Below, piece after piece: positions 24,287 through 33,170 of a stretch of 64,000 bases of DNA. Under the pieces are notes generated by a model. The model ran no database searches. It was not told the DNA's origin and saw nothing but the letters and a program-made list of their open reading frames with translations. The first letter of the stretch is position 1, and each line of letters opens with the position of its first letter. The stretch is from NCBI GenBank assembly GCA_046295215.1, contig JBKBNP010000010.1, forward strand, positions 1-64,000, written 5' to 3'. The translations under genes were made by a program, and so were the position numbers. Source of the stretch: Szabonella sp046295215 (GTDB lineage Bacteria > Pseudomonadota > Alphaproteobacteria > Rhodobacterales > Rhodobacteraceae).

Positions 24287-25183
24287 ATGTGCGGAATCGT
24301 TGGGTTATTTCTCAAGGACCCTAAACTCGAACCTCAACTGGGGTCGCTGCTCACCGACATGCTGGTGACAATGACCGATCGTGGCCCCGACAGCGCAGGG
24401 ATCGCGATCTATGGGTCGGCGGCAGAGGGGCTGGGCAAGATCACGCTGCAATCTGCGGACCCGGACAGCGATTTCGCCGGGCTCGACGAGGCGTTGAAGG
24501 CCGCGACCGGCATCCCGGTCCAGATGGTCGTCAAGTCGAGCCACGCGGTGCTGGAAATGCCGAAGGAACGGCTGGCCGAAGCCCGCGCGGCCCTTTCGGA
24601 TCTGCGCCCCGGCCTGAAGGTCATGAGTTCCGGCGAAACCATCGAGATCTTCAAGGAGGTCGGTCTGCCGAAAGATGTGGCGGACCGTTTCGGCATTGCG
24701 CAGATGTCGGGAACACATGGGATCGGCCATACCCGGATGGCCACGGAATCGGCTGTCACCACCATGGGCGCGCATCCCTTTTCCACCGGGGCCGACCAGT
24801 GCCTTGTGCATAACGGCTCGCTATCGAACCACAATTCCGTCCGCCGCGAATTGCGCCGCAGGGGCATGGAGTTCGAGACCGAAAACGATACCGAGGTTGC
24901 CGCCGCCTTCATCAGCCAGAAACTGAAGGACGGCGAGAAACTGGGCGCTGCGATGGAGGCGACGCTGACCGATCTGGACGGCTTTTTCACTTTCGTTGTC
25001 GGCACGCGCGACGGGTTCGGCGTTGTCCGCGACCCCATCGCCTGCAAGCCCGCCGTGATGGCCGAGACCGATCAATATGTTGCCTTCGGATCGGAATACC
25101 GCGCGCTGGTGAACCTGCCCGGCATCGAGACGGCCCGCATCTGGGAACCCGAACCCGCCACCGTCTATTTCTGGGAGCGTTGA
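24287..25183 (+). CDS. mgsA: N-methylglutamate synthase subunit A (GlxB-like glutamine amidotransferase domain)
   Basis: A 298-residue class II glutamine amidotransferase. It starts MCGIVGLF, so cysteine 2 becomes the N-terminal nucleophile after methionine removal. GHTRMATES and VHNGSLSNHNS are the substrate-binding blocks. The start at 24287 is fixed by this cysteine and by GGAGG ten bases ahead. With MgsB and MgsC it forms a split glutamate-synthase-like enzyme making N-methylglutamate from gamma-glutamylmethylamide and 2-oxoglutarate. MgsA releases the methylamine. It is first in mgsABC-gmaS, with 4 bases to mgsB. Confidence 0.9.
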   Translation: MCGIVGLFLKDPKLEPQLGSLLTDMLVTMTDRGPDSAGIAIYGSAAEGLGKITLQSADPDSDFAGLDEALKAATGIPVQMVVKSSHAVLEMPKERLAEARAALSDLRPGLKVMSSGETIEIFKEVGLPKDVADRFGIAQMSGTHGIGHTRMATESAVTTMGAHPFSTGADQCLVHNGSLSNHNSVRRELRRRGMEFETENDTEVAAAFISQKLKDGEKLGAAMEATLTDLDGFFTFVVGTRDGFGVVRDPIACKPAVMAETDQYVAFGSEYRALVNLPGIETARIWEPEPATVYFWER

Positions 25184-25187
25184 ACAT

Positions 25188-25877
25188 ATGGTGACTTTCG
25201 ATCTCGGGGCGCAGGATCTGCGGGCCCTCAATTCCCAGCTTCACGCCCTGACCGGGCAGACCAACATGACCGCCTGGGAGGTCGTCAATCCGCGCGGCGC
25301 CCATGCCATCGCCGCCGGGGTCGATGCGCCGGTAGACATAACGGTGCGCGGCTCCACCGGCTATTACTGCGCGGGGATGAACAAGCAGGCGACCATCCGC
25401 ATCAAGGGCTCGGCCGGTCCGGGTGTTGCGGAAAACATCATGTCGGGCACCGTCATCATTGACGGCGATGCCAGCCAGTATGCCGGGGCGACAGGGCGTG
25501 GCGGGCTTCTGGTCATCAAGGGCAATGCCTCCTCGCGCTGCGGCATCTCGATGAAGGGCATCGACATCGTGGTGCATGGCAATATCGGCCATATGTCGGC
25601 CTTCATGGCACAATCGGGCAATCTGGTGGTGCTGGGGGATGCCGGCGATGCCCTTGGCGACAGTCTCTACGAGGCGCGGCTTTTCGTGCGCGGCAAGGTC
25701 AGATCGCTGGGTGCCGATTGCGTCGAAAAGGAAATGCGGCCCGAACATCTGGCGCTGCTGGAGGATCTGCTGCGCCGGGGCGAGGCCGATGCCAAGGCCC
25801 GCCCCGAGGAGTTCCGCCGCTACGGTTCCGCCCGCAAGCTCTACAATTTCAGCATCGACAATGCGTCGGCCTATTGA
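25188..25877 (+). CDS. mgsB: N-methylglutamate synthase subunit B (GXGXG domain, GlxC-like)
   Basis: A 229-residue protein built from the GXGXG beta-helix that forms the C-terminal domain of the glutamate synthase large subunit. Repeated turns are visible at GSAGPGVAENIMSG, DASQYAGATGRGG, GNASSRCGISMKG and GNIGHMSAFMAQSG. In glutamate synthase this domain is structural and forms part of the ammonia tunnel; here it should channel methylamine. It is separated from mgsA and mgsC by 4 and 9 bases. Confidence 0.9.
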   Translation: MVTFDLGAQDLRALNSQLHALTGQTNMTAWEVVNPRGAHAIAAGVDAPVDITVRGSTGYYCAGMNKQATIRIKGSAGPGVAENIMSGTVIIDGDASQYAGATGRGGLLVIKGNASSRCGISMKGIDIVVHGNIGHMSAFMAQSGNLVVLGDAGDALGDSLYEARLFVRGKVRSLGADCVEKEMRPEHLALLEDLLRRGEADAKARPEEFRRYGSARKLYNFSIDNASAY

Positions 25878-25886
25878 GGCGAATAC

Positions 25887-27212
25887 ATGACCGATTTTCC
25901 CCGCACCCCGCCCCGCTATTCGGCCACCTTCACCCCGGCGGTGAATGCCGAGATCCGCCGCGCTGCCGCGACCGGCATCTATGACATCCGTGGCGGCGGC
26001 ACCAAGCGCCATCTGCCGCATTTCGATGACCTCCTGTTCCTTGGGGCCTCGATCAGCCGCTATCCGCTGGAAGGCTACCGCGAGAAATGCGCGACCGATG
26101 TCTGGCTTGGCACCCGCTTTGCCAAGAACCCGATCCATCTGGATATTCCGGTGACGATTGCGGGCATGTCCTTCGGCGCCCTCTCCGGCCCGGCGAAAGA
26201 GGCGCTGGGGCGCGGCGCATCGGCGGCAGGCACCTCGACCACCACCGGCGACGGCGGCATGACCGAGGAGGAGCGTGGCCATTCGAAAACGCTGGTCTAT
26301 CAATACCTGCCGAGCCGCTACGGGATGAACCCGGATGACCTGCGACGCTGCGACGCCATCGAGATCGTGGTGGGGCAAGGCGCGAAACCCGGTGGCGGAG
26401 GCATGCTGCTGGGCCAGAAGATCTCGGACCGGGTGGCAAACATGCGCAACCTGCCCAAGGGCATCGACCAGCGGTCAGCCTGCCGTCATCCGGACTGGAC
26501 CGGACCCGACGATCTGGAAATCAAGATCCTGGAACTGCGCGAGATCACCGGCTGGGAAAAACCCATCTACATCAAGATCGGCGGCGCGCGGCCTTACTAT
26601 GATACCGCGCTGGCGGTGAAGGCGGGGGCCGATGTCGTGGTTCTGGACGGCATGCAGGGCGGCACGGCGGCAACGCAGGATGTGTTCATCGAACATGTCG
26701 GGATGCCGATCCTGGCCTGTATCCCGCAGGCGGTGAAGGCGCTTCAGGATCTGGGGATGCACCGCAAGGTGCAACTGATTGTCTCGGGCGGGATCCGCTC
26801 GGGCGCCGATGTGGCCAAGGCCATGGCGCTGGGGGCGGATGCCGTTGCCATCGGCACGGCGGCGCTGATCGCCCTGGGTGACAATGACCCGAAATGGGAG
26901 GCCGAATATCAGAAACTCGGCACCACCGCCGATGCCTATGACGACTGGCATGAAGGGCGCGACCCGGCGGGCATCACCACGCAGGATCCCGAACTTTCGG
27001 CCCGGTTCGACCCGGTGCTGGGGGGGCGGCGCTTGACGAATTACCTCAAGGTGATGACGCTGGAGGCGCAAACCATCGCCCGGGCCTGCGGCAAGAACCA
27101 TCTGCACAATCTGGAGCCGGAAGACCTTTGTGCGCTGACGGTCGAAGCCGCTGCCATGGCCGGTGTGCCGATCGCCGGGACGAGCTGGGTGCCGGGCCGC
27201 GGCGGATACTGA
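25887..27212 (+). CDS. mgsC: N-methylglutamate synthase subunit C (FMN-binding glutamate synthase domain, GlxD-like)
   Basis: A 441-residue protein matching the central FMN domain of glutamate synthase. IYIKIGGARPYYDTALAVKAGADVVVLDGMQGGTAA and SGGIRSGADVAKAMALGADAVAIGTAAL are the FMN/2-oxoglutarate barrel signatures. No CxxxxxCxxxxC iron-sulfur motif follows, unlike classic glutamate synthase; the corresponding position reads ALGDNDPKWEAEY. The catalysed step is reductive addition of methylamine to 2-oxoglutarate. The electron donor is not encoded nearby. The gmaS gene follows after 32 bases. Confidence 0.9.
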   Translation: MTDFPRTPPRYSATFTPAVNAEIRRAAATGIYDIRGGGTKRHLPHFDDLLFLGASISRYPLEGYREKCATDVWLGTRFAKNPIHLDIPVTIAGMSFGALSGPAKEALGRGASAAGTSTTTGDGGMTEEERGHSKTLVYQYLPSRYGMNPDDLRRCDAIEIVVGQGAKPGGGGMLLGQKISDRVANMRNLPKGIDQRSACRHPDWTGPDDLEIKILELREITGWEKPIYIKIGGARPYYDTALAVKAGADVVVLDGMQGGTAATQDVFIEHVGMPILACIPQAVKALQDLGMHRKVQLIVSGGIRSGADVAKAMALGADAVAIGTAALIALGDNDPKWEAEYQKLGTTADAYDDWHEGRDPAGITTQDPELSARFDPVLGGRRLTNYLKVMTLEAQTIARACGKNHLHNLEPEDLCALTVEAAAMAGVPIAGTSWVPGRGGY

Positions 27213-27244
27213 CAAAACAAGAAAACGACAGGGAGCCAGACAGA

Positions 27245-28552
27245 ATGGGTCAAGATCTTGCCAAATGGGCCAAGGAAAAAGGCGTCAGGTATTTCATGAT
27301 TTCCTACACCGACCTGTTCGGAAGCCAGCGCGCAAAGCTGGTGCCGACGCAGGCGATCAACGACATGGCCGAGGATGGTGCCGGATTTGCGGGATTCGCC
27401 ACATGGCTGGACCTGACGCCCGCCCATCCCGACCTGATGGCCATTCCCGACAGCGATTCCGCCATCCAACTGCCGTGGAAGAAAGACGTGGCCTGGGTGG
27501 CCGCCCGCGCCACGATGGAAGGCAAGGTCGTCGATCAGGCCCCCCGCAACGTGCTGGAACGGCTGGTGGCCGAGGCCGCAAAGGACGGGCTGCGCGTCAA
27601 GACGGGGGTGGAGCCGGAGTTCTTCCTTCTCAATGCCGAGGGGGACGCAGCCTCCGACATCTATGATACCGCCGAAAAGCCCTGCTATGACCAGCAGGCG
27701 ATCATGCGCCGCTATGACGTGATCTCGGAAATCTGCGACTACATGCTGGAACTGGGCTGGGAACCCTATCAGAACGACCATGAGGACGCGATCGGCCAGT
27801 TCGAGATGAACTGGAAATATGACGATGTGCTGCAAACCGCCGACAAGCACAGCTTTTTCAAGTTCATGGTCAAGTCCGTGGCCGAAAAGCACGGCTTCCG
27901 CGCGACCTTCATGCCCAAGCCGTTCAAGGGGCTGACCGGGTCCGGCTGTCATGCACATATCTCGGTCTGGTCGCTGGATGGCAAGACCAATGTGTTTGCC
28001 GATGATTCAAGGGAACTGGGCCTGTCCGAACAGGGCCGGCATTTCCTTGGCGGGATCATGAAACATGCCTCCGCGCTGGCCGCGATCACCAATCCGACGG
28101 TGAACAGCTATAAACGCATCAACGCGCCGCGCACGTCCTCGGGGGCGACATGGGCGCCGAATACCGTGACATGGACCGGCAACAACCGCACCCATATGGT
28201 GCGCGTGCCGGGGCCGGGACGGTTCGAGCTGCGCCTGCCCGACGGGGCGGCCAACCCCTATCTGATGCAGGCGGTGATCCTCGCGGCCGGGCTGGACGGC
28301 ACCCGGACCAAGGCCGATCCCGGCAAACGGCATGACATCGACATGTATCAGCATGGGCATACCGTGAAGAACGCGCCGAAACTGCCCCTGAACCTCCTGG
28401 ACGCGCTGCGCGACTATGACCGCGACAAGACCCTGAAGGCGATGATGGGCGAGGAATTCTCGGCGGCCTTCATCAAGCTGAAAAAGCAGGAGTGGAACAG
28501 CTTCGTGTCGCATTTCTCGCGTTGGGAACACGAGAACACGCTGGATATATGA
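27245..28552 (+). CDS. gmaS: Gamma-glutamylmethylamide synthetase
   Basis: A 435-residue glutamine-synthetase-fold enzyme that joins methylamine to glutamate using ATP. The N terminus MGQDLAKWAKEKGVRYFMISYTDLFG and the metal-binding GVEPEFFLL and NDHEDAIGQFEMNW segments are typical of GmaS. SGCHAHISVW and NRTHMVRVPGPGRFELRLPD form the ATP/glutamate site. The start at 27245 follows AGGGAG. The GlnT type of glutamine synthetase is the nearest relative; context (mgsABC upstream, tmm downstream) supports GmaS. Confidence 0.93.
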   Translation: MGQDLAKWAKEKGVRYFMISYTDLFGSQRAKLVPTQAINDMAEDGAGFAGFATWLDLTPAHPDLMAIPDSDSAIQLPWKKDVAWVAARATMEGKVVDQAPRNVLERLVAEAAKDGLRVKTGVEPEFFLLNAEGDAASDIYDTAEKPCYDQQAIMRRYDVISEICDYMLELGWEPYQNDHEDAIGQFEMNWKYDDVLQTADKHSFFKFMVKSVAEKHGFRATFMPKPFKGLTGSGCHAHISVWSLDGKTNVFADDSRELGLSEQGRHFLGGIMKHASALAAITNPTVNSYKRINAPRTSSGATWAPNTVTWTGNNRTHMVRVPGPGRFELRLPDGAANPYLMQAVILAAGLDGTRTKADPGKRHDIDMYQHGHTVKNAPKLPLNLLDALRDYDRDKTLKAMMGEEFSAAFIKLKKQEWNSFVSHFSRWEHENTLDI

Positions 28553-28575
28553 GCAGTTGACCGATCTGCCCATTG

Positions 28576-28600
28576 GCCCCGGAGCGAACCGGGGCTTTTC
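28576..28600 (+). terminator. Terminator after gmaS
   Basis: A seven-base GC stem (GCCCCGG and CCGGGGC, six-base loop) is followed by TTTTC. It closes the mgsABC-gmaS transcript 23 bases after the stop codon. Confidence 0.8.
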
Positions 28601-28657
28601 CTTCATGCCAAGAGCGTCCGGCACGGCGCGCTTCCCAACGCATTGGAATGAATTCTG

Positions 28658-28707
28658 TTTCACAACAGGAATAAGATTTGACAGTTGAGCAACGTGGCTT
28701 CTAGCAT
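28658..28707 (+). promoter_or_regulatory. Promoter of tmm with adjacent operator-like palindrome
   Basis: TTGACA (28678-28683) and TAGCAT (28702-28707) are spaced by 18 bases, a strong sigma-70-type pair. Immediately upstream, TTTCACAACAGGAAT (28658-28672) keeps the outer TTTC...GAA of the shared 15-base pattern and lies inside an inverted repeat CTGTT-TCAC-AACAG. The site ends 5 bases before the -35 box, much as the dmmD site does. Confidence 0.55.
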
Positions 28708-28767
28708 CGCCTTCAATGGGTGGCGCGCCGGAGCATCCGCCAGATTGCATCAGGATCGGAGGGTTTC

Positions 28768-30111
28768 ATGAAGAAAAGAGTTGCCGTCATCGGGGCCGGG
28801 CCGTCCGGCCTTGCGCAACTGCGTGCGTTCCAGTCCGCCGCAGCAAAAGGCGCGGAAATCCCCGAGGTGGTCTGTTTCGAAAAGCAGGCGAACTGGGGGG
28901 GGCTGTGGAACTACACCTGGCGCACCGGGCTCGATGAACATGGTGAACCGGTGCATTGTTCGATGTATCGCTATCTCTGGTCGAATGGCCCGAAGGAAGG
29001 GCTGGAATTCGCCGATTATTCCTTCGAGGACCATTTCGGCAAGCAGATCGCAAGCTACCCGCCGCGCGCGGTCCTTTTCGATTATATCGAGGGCCGGGTG
29101 AAAAAGGCCGGCGTGCGCGACTGGATCCGTTTTTCCACCACGATCCGCATGGTTGCATACAACAAGGACAGCCAGCGTTTCACCGTCACCGCGCATGACC
29201 TTGCAGACGACCGCATGTATGATGAGGAATTCGACCATGTGATCGTCGCCTCGGGCCATTTCTCGGTGCCGAATGTGCCCGAATATCCCGGCTTCGACCG
29301 CTTCAACGGCCGCGTCCTGCATGCCCATGATTTCCGCGACGCGCGGGAATTCGCGGGCAGGGATCTTCTGGTGCTGGGCACCTCCTATTCGGCCGAGGAC
29401 ATCGGCAGCCAATGCTGGAAATACGGTGCGAAATCGATCACGGTCGCGCATCGCACTGCGCCGATGGGGTTCAAATGGCCCGACAACTGGACGGAAGTGC
29501 CGAAGCTGGAGCGGGTCGATGAAACCACCGCCTATTTCATCGACGGCACCTCGAAAAAGGTCGATGCGATCATTCTTTGCACCGGATACAAGCACCATTT
29601 CCCCTTTCTGCCCGATGATCTGCGGCTGAAAACCGCAAACCGGCTGGCGACGGCGGATCTCTACAAGGGGGTCGCCTGGGTCAACAATCCGCGGCTCTTC
29701 TATCTCGGCATGCAGGACCAGTGGTTCACCTTCAACATGTTCGATGCGCAGGCATGGTGGGTGCGCGACGCCATCATGGGGCGGATCGACATTCCGGCAG
29801 ACAGGGCGCTGCTGCTGAAGGATGTGGCGGACCGGGTGGCGGGCGAGGATGCGGGCGAGGACGCGCATGACGCGATCCATTATCAGGGCGACTACGTCAA
29901 GGAACTGATCGCGGAGACCGACTATCCGTCCTTCGACGTGGATGGCGCCTGCGAGGCGTTCTACGCCTGGAAGGATCACAAGAAGCAGGACATCATGGCC
30001 TTCCGAGACAATGCCTACAGATCCGTCATCACCGGAACGATGGCGCCGGTCCACCACACGCCCTGGAAAGACGCGCTGGAGGATTCGATGGAAAGCTATC
30101 TGCGCAACTGA
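28768..30111 (+). CDS. tmm: Trimethylamine monooxygenase (flavin-containing monooxygenase family)
   Basis: A 447-residue class B flavin monooxygenase that oxidises trimethylamine to the N-oxide using NADPH and oxygen. GAGPSG at residues 9-14 binds FAD. VASGHFSVPNVPEYPGF is the FMO identity motif, and GTSYSAED binds NADPH. NWGGLWNYTWRTG and WFTFNMFDAQAWWVRDAIMG are segments I associate with bacterial Tmm rather than Baeyer-Villiger enzymes. The start at 28768 gives a proper FAD-domain start. It appears monocistronic, with its own promoter and an Amt-like gene 297 bases downstream. Confidence 0.93.
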   Translation: MKKRVAVIGAGPSGLAQLRAFQSAAAKGAEIPEVVCFEKQANWGGLWNYTWRTGLDEHGEPVHCSMYRYLWSNGPKEGLEFADYSFEDHFGKQIASYPPRAVLFDYIEGRVKKAGVRDWIRFSTTIRMVAYNKDSQRFTVTAHDLADDRMYDEEFDHVIVASGHFSVPNVPEYPGFDRFNGRVLHAHDFRDAREFAGRDLLVLGTSYSAEDIGSQCWKYGAKSITVAHRTAPMGFKWPDNWTEVPKLERVDETTAYFIDGTSKKVDAIILCTGYKHHFPFLPDDLRLKTANRLATADLYKGVAWVNNPRLFYLGMQDQWFTFNMFDAQAWWVRDAIMGRIDIPADRALLLKDVADRVAGEDAGEDAHDAIHYQGDYVKELIAETDYPSFDVDGACEAFYAWKDHKKQDIMAFRDNAYRSVITGTMAPVHHTPWKDALEDSMESYLRN

Positions 30112-30135
30112 CCGGCTGGCAATGGCCGCGATGCG

Positions 30136-30161
30136 GGGGGTTCCGGGTGATCGGGACCCCC
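30136..30161 (+). terminator. Possible terminator hairpin between tmm and the second amt-like gene
   Basis: GGGGGTTCC can pair with GGGACCCCC (one G-T wobble) around an eight-base loop, 25 bases after the tmm stop. No clear T-run follows. The rest of the 297-base gap has an A-rich run near 30250 and no coding signal. Confidence 0.4.
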
Positions 30162-30408
30162 TGTCCTGTTGGAGCCCCCGTTCGGAGAGGCCGCACGAGG
30201 CACATCCCGGACTGCTGCGCGGTTTCGGCGACCATTGGCTGCCTTGGGTAAAAAAAATTTCATGCAGGGCAAATAACCCTTTGTCGAAAACGGGAAACGG
30301 GGCACTCTCCTGTGCGTGGGCAACAGGCTCGACGCGGCGTTTCGGGGTGCATTGGCCGGACCGGACAGGCTCCCCGCTGGCGTGGTCGAGGGAAAAGGGG
30401 AAATCGGA

Positions 30409-31776
30409 ATGAATGGTGAGACACTCATATACGCGGAACAGGTCAGCCTGAATTCGCTGGTGCAGAATGTGGTTTATGCCTCGGGAACGGTCGGGGCGAT
30501 TTTCGTGGTTGTGGGGTTGTTGCTGATCGACGCGGGCACAACGCGACGCCGCAACCTGTTCAATTCCACCATCGAAAAATCGATGGGCTTCTTCATCGGT
30601 TTCACGACCTATTTCGTGATCGGCTTCGGATTCTGGGCGGCACAGTATTACATCATCGAAGGTGCCACGATGACGGACAGCCTCAAGGATTGGTGGCTGG
30701 GCGGTGCGATGCTGAACGCCAATGCCAGCCTGACCGACCCGGCGGTGTTTCCGGGGCTGAACACGTTCCAGATCTTCGTGTTCTTCCTCGCCTGTTTTGC
30801 GGGGATCGTGAACATCCTCTTTCACTTCGCTGTGGCCGAACGGATGAAGACATCGGCCTATTTCGTGTTCTGCGTGGTGGCGGCGGTGGCGTCGTCGATC
30901 CTGAGCTTTTTCACCTGGGGTTCGGTCGGCCCGCTGACCAATGCGGGGTTCCACGACTTTTTCGGTGTCGGCTTCGTCTATCTCTTCCCGGCCGGGATGG
31001 CTCTGGTCGTCGTGCCGATGCTGTCGGCGCGTCCGGGCATGTTTGAACCGCATCCGCGCGTTCCGGGCTATCATGCGCCCAGCATCGGGCTTGCGGCGGG
31101 CGGGTTGCTCACCATTTTCGGCGGGCTGCCGATGGTCATCATGTCCTGCCTGTTCTTCGTCGATCCGGAAGCGCTTGCCGTCAGCGTCACCATGGCCAGC
31201 ACGTCGGTCGGCCTTGCGATGAACAACTATGCGCTGGCATGGGCCGGAGGCGCGATGACCGGGATGGTCATTGCCTATTCCACCGGGAAATACGCGCATC
31301 TTCTGCTGGGGCCGCTGGCGGGCTATGTCGCGGGGGCCTCCGGCTTCGACGTCTATCTGCCCTGGCAGATGTTCCTCGTGGCACTGGGTGCGCCGGTCGT
31401 GTCCTATGTGGTCTACGAATTCACGCTTGGCCGCAAACTTGACGAACACAAGCTCCTGCCCCTTTTCCTCGGGGCCGGGTCTTACGGGATCATCATGCTG
31501 GGGATCGTCAAGTCCGGCACCCCGCGCGGCGGCTATATCGGGATCGAGGAAGGCATCTATGCCTTCCAGCATGGTCAGATCGGGCTGGTGATGCAGGTTT
31601 TGGGCGTGATCGTCTGTCTCGGGGCCGGGGCGGTGACGGCGCTGGTCACGGCCTTCGCGCTGAAATTCACGATCGGGCTGCAAATGACCGAGGATGAGAT
31701 GGCCGACGGGCTGGACGGCGCGCGCTGGGGCCTCGACGACGATGTGATGACCCGTGAGGACAACCTGCGCGGCTGA
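30409..31776 (+). CDS. Divergent Amt-family transporter lacking the pore histidines
   Basis: A 455-residue protein with about 11 membrane helices and the Amt-type C-terminal tail (TIGLQMTEDEMADGLDGARWG). At the first pore-histidine position the motif reads DFFGVGFVYLFPAG, with tyrosine instead of histidine. At the second, KLLPLFLGAGSYG replaces VHGxxG, so both twin histidines are gone. It is placed between tmm and dmmDABC. Loss of the ammonium-conducting residues plus this position suggests transport or sensing of a larger methylated amine such as TMA or DMA. That is inference. The start at 30409 has GGGGAAA upstream. Confidence 0.85.
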   Translation: MNGETLIYAEQVSLNSLVQNVVYASGTVGAIFVVVGLLLIDAGTTRRRNLFNSTIEKSMGFFIGFTTYFVIGFGFWAAQYYIIEGATMTDSLKDWWLGGAMLNANASLTDPAVFPGLNTFQIFVFFLACFAGIVNILFHFAVAERMKTSAYFVFCVVAAVASSILSFFTWGSVGPLTNAGFHDFFGVGFVYLFPAGMALVVVPMLSARPGMFEPHPRVPGYHAPSIGLAAGGLLTIFGGLPMVIMSCLFFVDPEALAVSVTMASTSVGLAMNNYALAWAGGAMTGMVIAYSTGKYAHLLLGPLAGYVAGASGFDVYLPWQMFLVALGAPVVSYVVYEFTLGRKLDEHKLLPLFLGAGSYGIIMLGIVKSGTPRGGYIGIEEGIYAFQHGQIGLVMQVLGVIVCLGAGAVTALVTAFALKFTIGLQMTEDEMADGLDGARWGLDDDVMTREDNLRG

Positions 31777-31795
31777 TCGCGGCGCGGGAAAAACC

Positions 31796-31826
31796 TTCCC
31801 CGGCAGGCCCGTATCCTGCCGGGGAA
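31796..31826 (+). terminator. Terminator-like hairpin after the amt-like gene
   Basis: A perfect 12-base stem (TTCCCCGGCAGG and its complement, seven-base loop) lies 19 bases after the stop codon. The following tract is TTCA, so termination strength is uncertain. Confidence 0.6.
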
Positions 31827-31849
31827 TTCAGCCGGTGATGCGCGGAAAC

Positions 31850-31900
31850 TTTCCCTACAGGGAATTTTTGTTGCACTTGAGTATTGCTTTCTGTCGCTAT
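31850..31900 (+). promoter_or_regulatory. Promoter region of dmmDABC with operator-like palindrome
   Basis: TTTCCCTACAGGGAA (31850-31864) contains the near-perfect dyad TTCCCT-AC-AGGGAA of the shared pattern. A plausible -35 TTGCAC (31871-31876) begins 6 bases later, with a weak -10 near 31895-31900. The arrangement matches that upstream of tmm, consistent with one activator serving both promoters. Confidence 0.55.
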
Positions 31901-31946
31901 CCCGCACAAACTTGGCGAAAATGCAGATCAATCAGGGAGCCCTTCA

Positions 31947-33086
31947 ATGACCAATTCCTGGCGTTTCTCCGCGCTTGCCGACCGCCACCGCGCGCTCGGG
32001 TCCGATCTTGAGGACTGGAGCGGGATGGGCACAGCCTGGTCCTATTCCAAGGGCGATCCGGAGGCCGAATACCTCGCCATCCGCACCAAGGCGGGGCTGA
32101 TGGATGTGTCCGGGCTGAAGAAGGTGCATATCACCGGCCCGGCGGCCAGCCATGTGATCGAACGCGCGACGACCCGGAACATGGAAAAGCTGATGCCGGG
32201 GCGCGCGGTCTACGCCTGCATGCTCAATGACGGCGGCAAGTTCATCGACGATTGCGTGATCTACCGCTTTGGCCCCAACAGCTTCACCGTCGTTCACGGC
32301 GCAGGTCAGGGGCATGAACAGTTGACCATGGCGGCCACAGGGCGCGACGTGTCGGTGCGTTTCGACGACAATCTGCACGATCTGTCCCTTCAGGGGCCGC
32401 TGGCCGTGGATTATCTGGAAAAACATATTCCCGGCGTGCGCCAGCTTGCCTATTTCGGCCATATGCCGACTGCGCTGTTCGGCAAACCGATCACGCTGGC
32501 CCGCACAGGCTATACCGGCGAGCGGGGATACGAGATTTTCTGTCGCGGACAGGACGCCCCGGCGATCTGGGACCGCATCCTGGAGGAAGGGGCGGACATG
32601 GGCATCATTCCCTGCCGCTTCACCACGCTCGACCTGCTTCGGACCGAGAGCTACCTGCTGTTCTTCCCCTATGACAATTCCGACATGTATCCGTTCGAGG
32701 ATGAGGGGCCGGGCGATACGCTCTGGGAACTGGGGCTCGATTTCACCGTTTCTCCGGGCAAGACCGGTTTCCGGGGCGCCGAAGAACATGCCCGCCTGAA
32801 GGGGCGTGAGCGGTTCAGGATCTGGGGGCTGAAACTGGAAGGGACCAATGTGCCCGGCAATGGCGCCCCGGTGATGCGCGACGGCAAGCAGGTGGGCATC
32901 GTGACACAGGCAATGTATTCCTCGCTGAACAAGCACAATATCGCCATCGCCCGGCTGCCCGTGGACTGTGCCAACAACGGCACCGCACTGACCGTGAACT
33001 GCGGCACGCATGGGGCGATCAAGGCTGTGACCCATTCGATGCCCTTCTACGACATCGAGAAAAAGCGCCGCACCGCCAAAGATTGA
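31947..33086 (+). CDS. dmmD: DmmD, GcvT-like folate-binding protein of dimethylamine oxidation
   Basis: A 379-residue aminomethyltransferase (GcvT) family protein. AIRTKAGLMDVSGLKKVHITGP, LARTGYTGERGYEIFC and the C-terminal barrel with GNGAPVMRDGKQVG are the folate-domain hallmarks. It probably captures the formaldehyde-level carbon released from dimethylamine on tetrahydrofolate. The start at 31947 is preceded by CAGGGAG; the 21 residues upstream in frame are not family-like. It is the first gene of the dmmDABC set, 84 bases before dmmA. Confidence 0.85.
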   Translation: MTNSWRFSALADRHRALGSDLEDWSGMGTAWSYSKGDPEAEYLAIRTKAGLMDVSGLKKVHITGPAASHVIERATTRNMEKLMPGRAVYACMLNDGGKFIDDCVIYRFGPNSFTVVHGAGQGHEQLTMAATGRDVSVRFDDNLHDLSLQGPLAVDYLEKHIPGVRQLAYFGHMPTALFGKPITLARTGYTGERGYEIFCRGQDAPAIWDRILEEGADMGIIPCRFTTLDLLRTESYLLFFPYDNSDMYPFEDEGPGDTLWELGLDFTVSPGKTGFRGAEEHARLKGRERFRIWGLKLEGTNVPGNGAPVMRDGKQVGIVTQAMYSSLNKHNIAIARLPVDCANNGTALTVNCGTHGAIKAVTHSMPFYDIEKKRRTAKD

Positions 33087-33170
33087 CCCATCACGGCCCG
33101 TCCCTCCCCTGCCCTGCGGCGTGGGCAGGCGGGCGGGGGCGGGTTCCCATCCGCAGGACCGCGCATACCC

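Noticed and set aside
30290..30330. A sigma-54-like sequence (GGCAC...TGC) before the second amt-like gene
   Set aside because: The spacing between the GG and GC elements is one base too long and the flanking bases do not match the consensus.
28750..31683. A 977-codon minus-strand frame across tmm and the amt-like gene
   Set aside because: It runs antisense through two well-supported genes and their intergenic region; no domain is visible.
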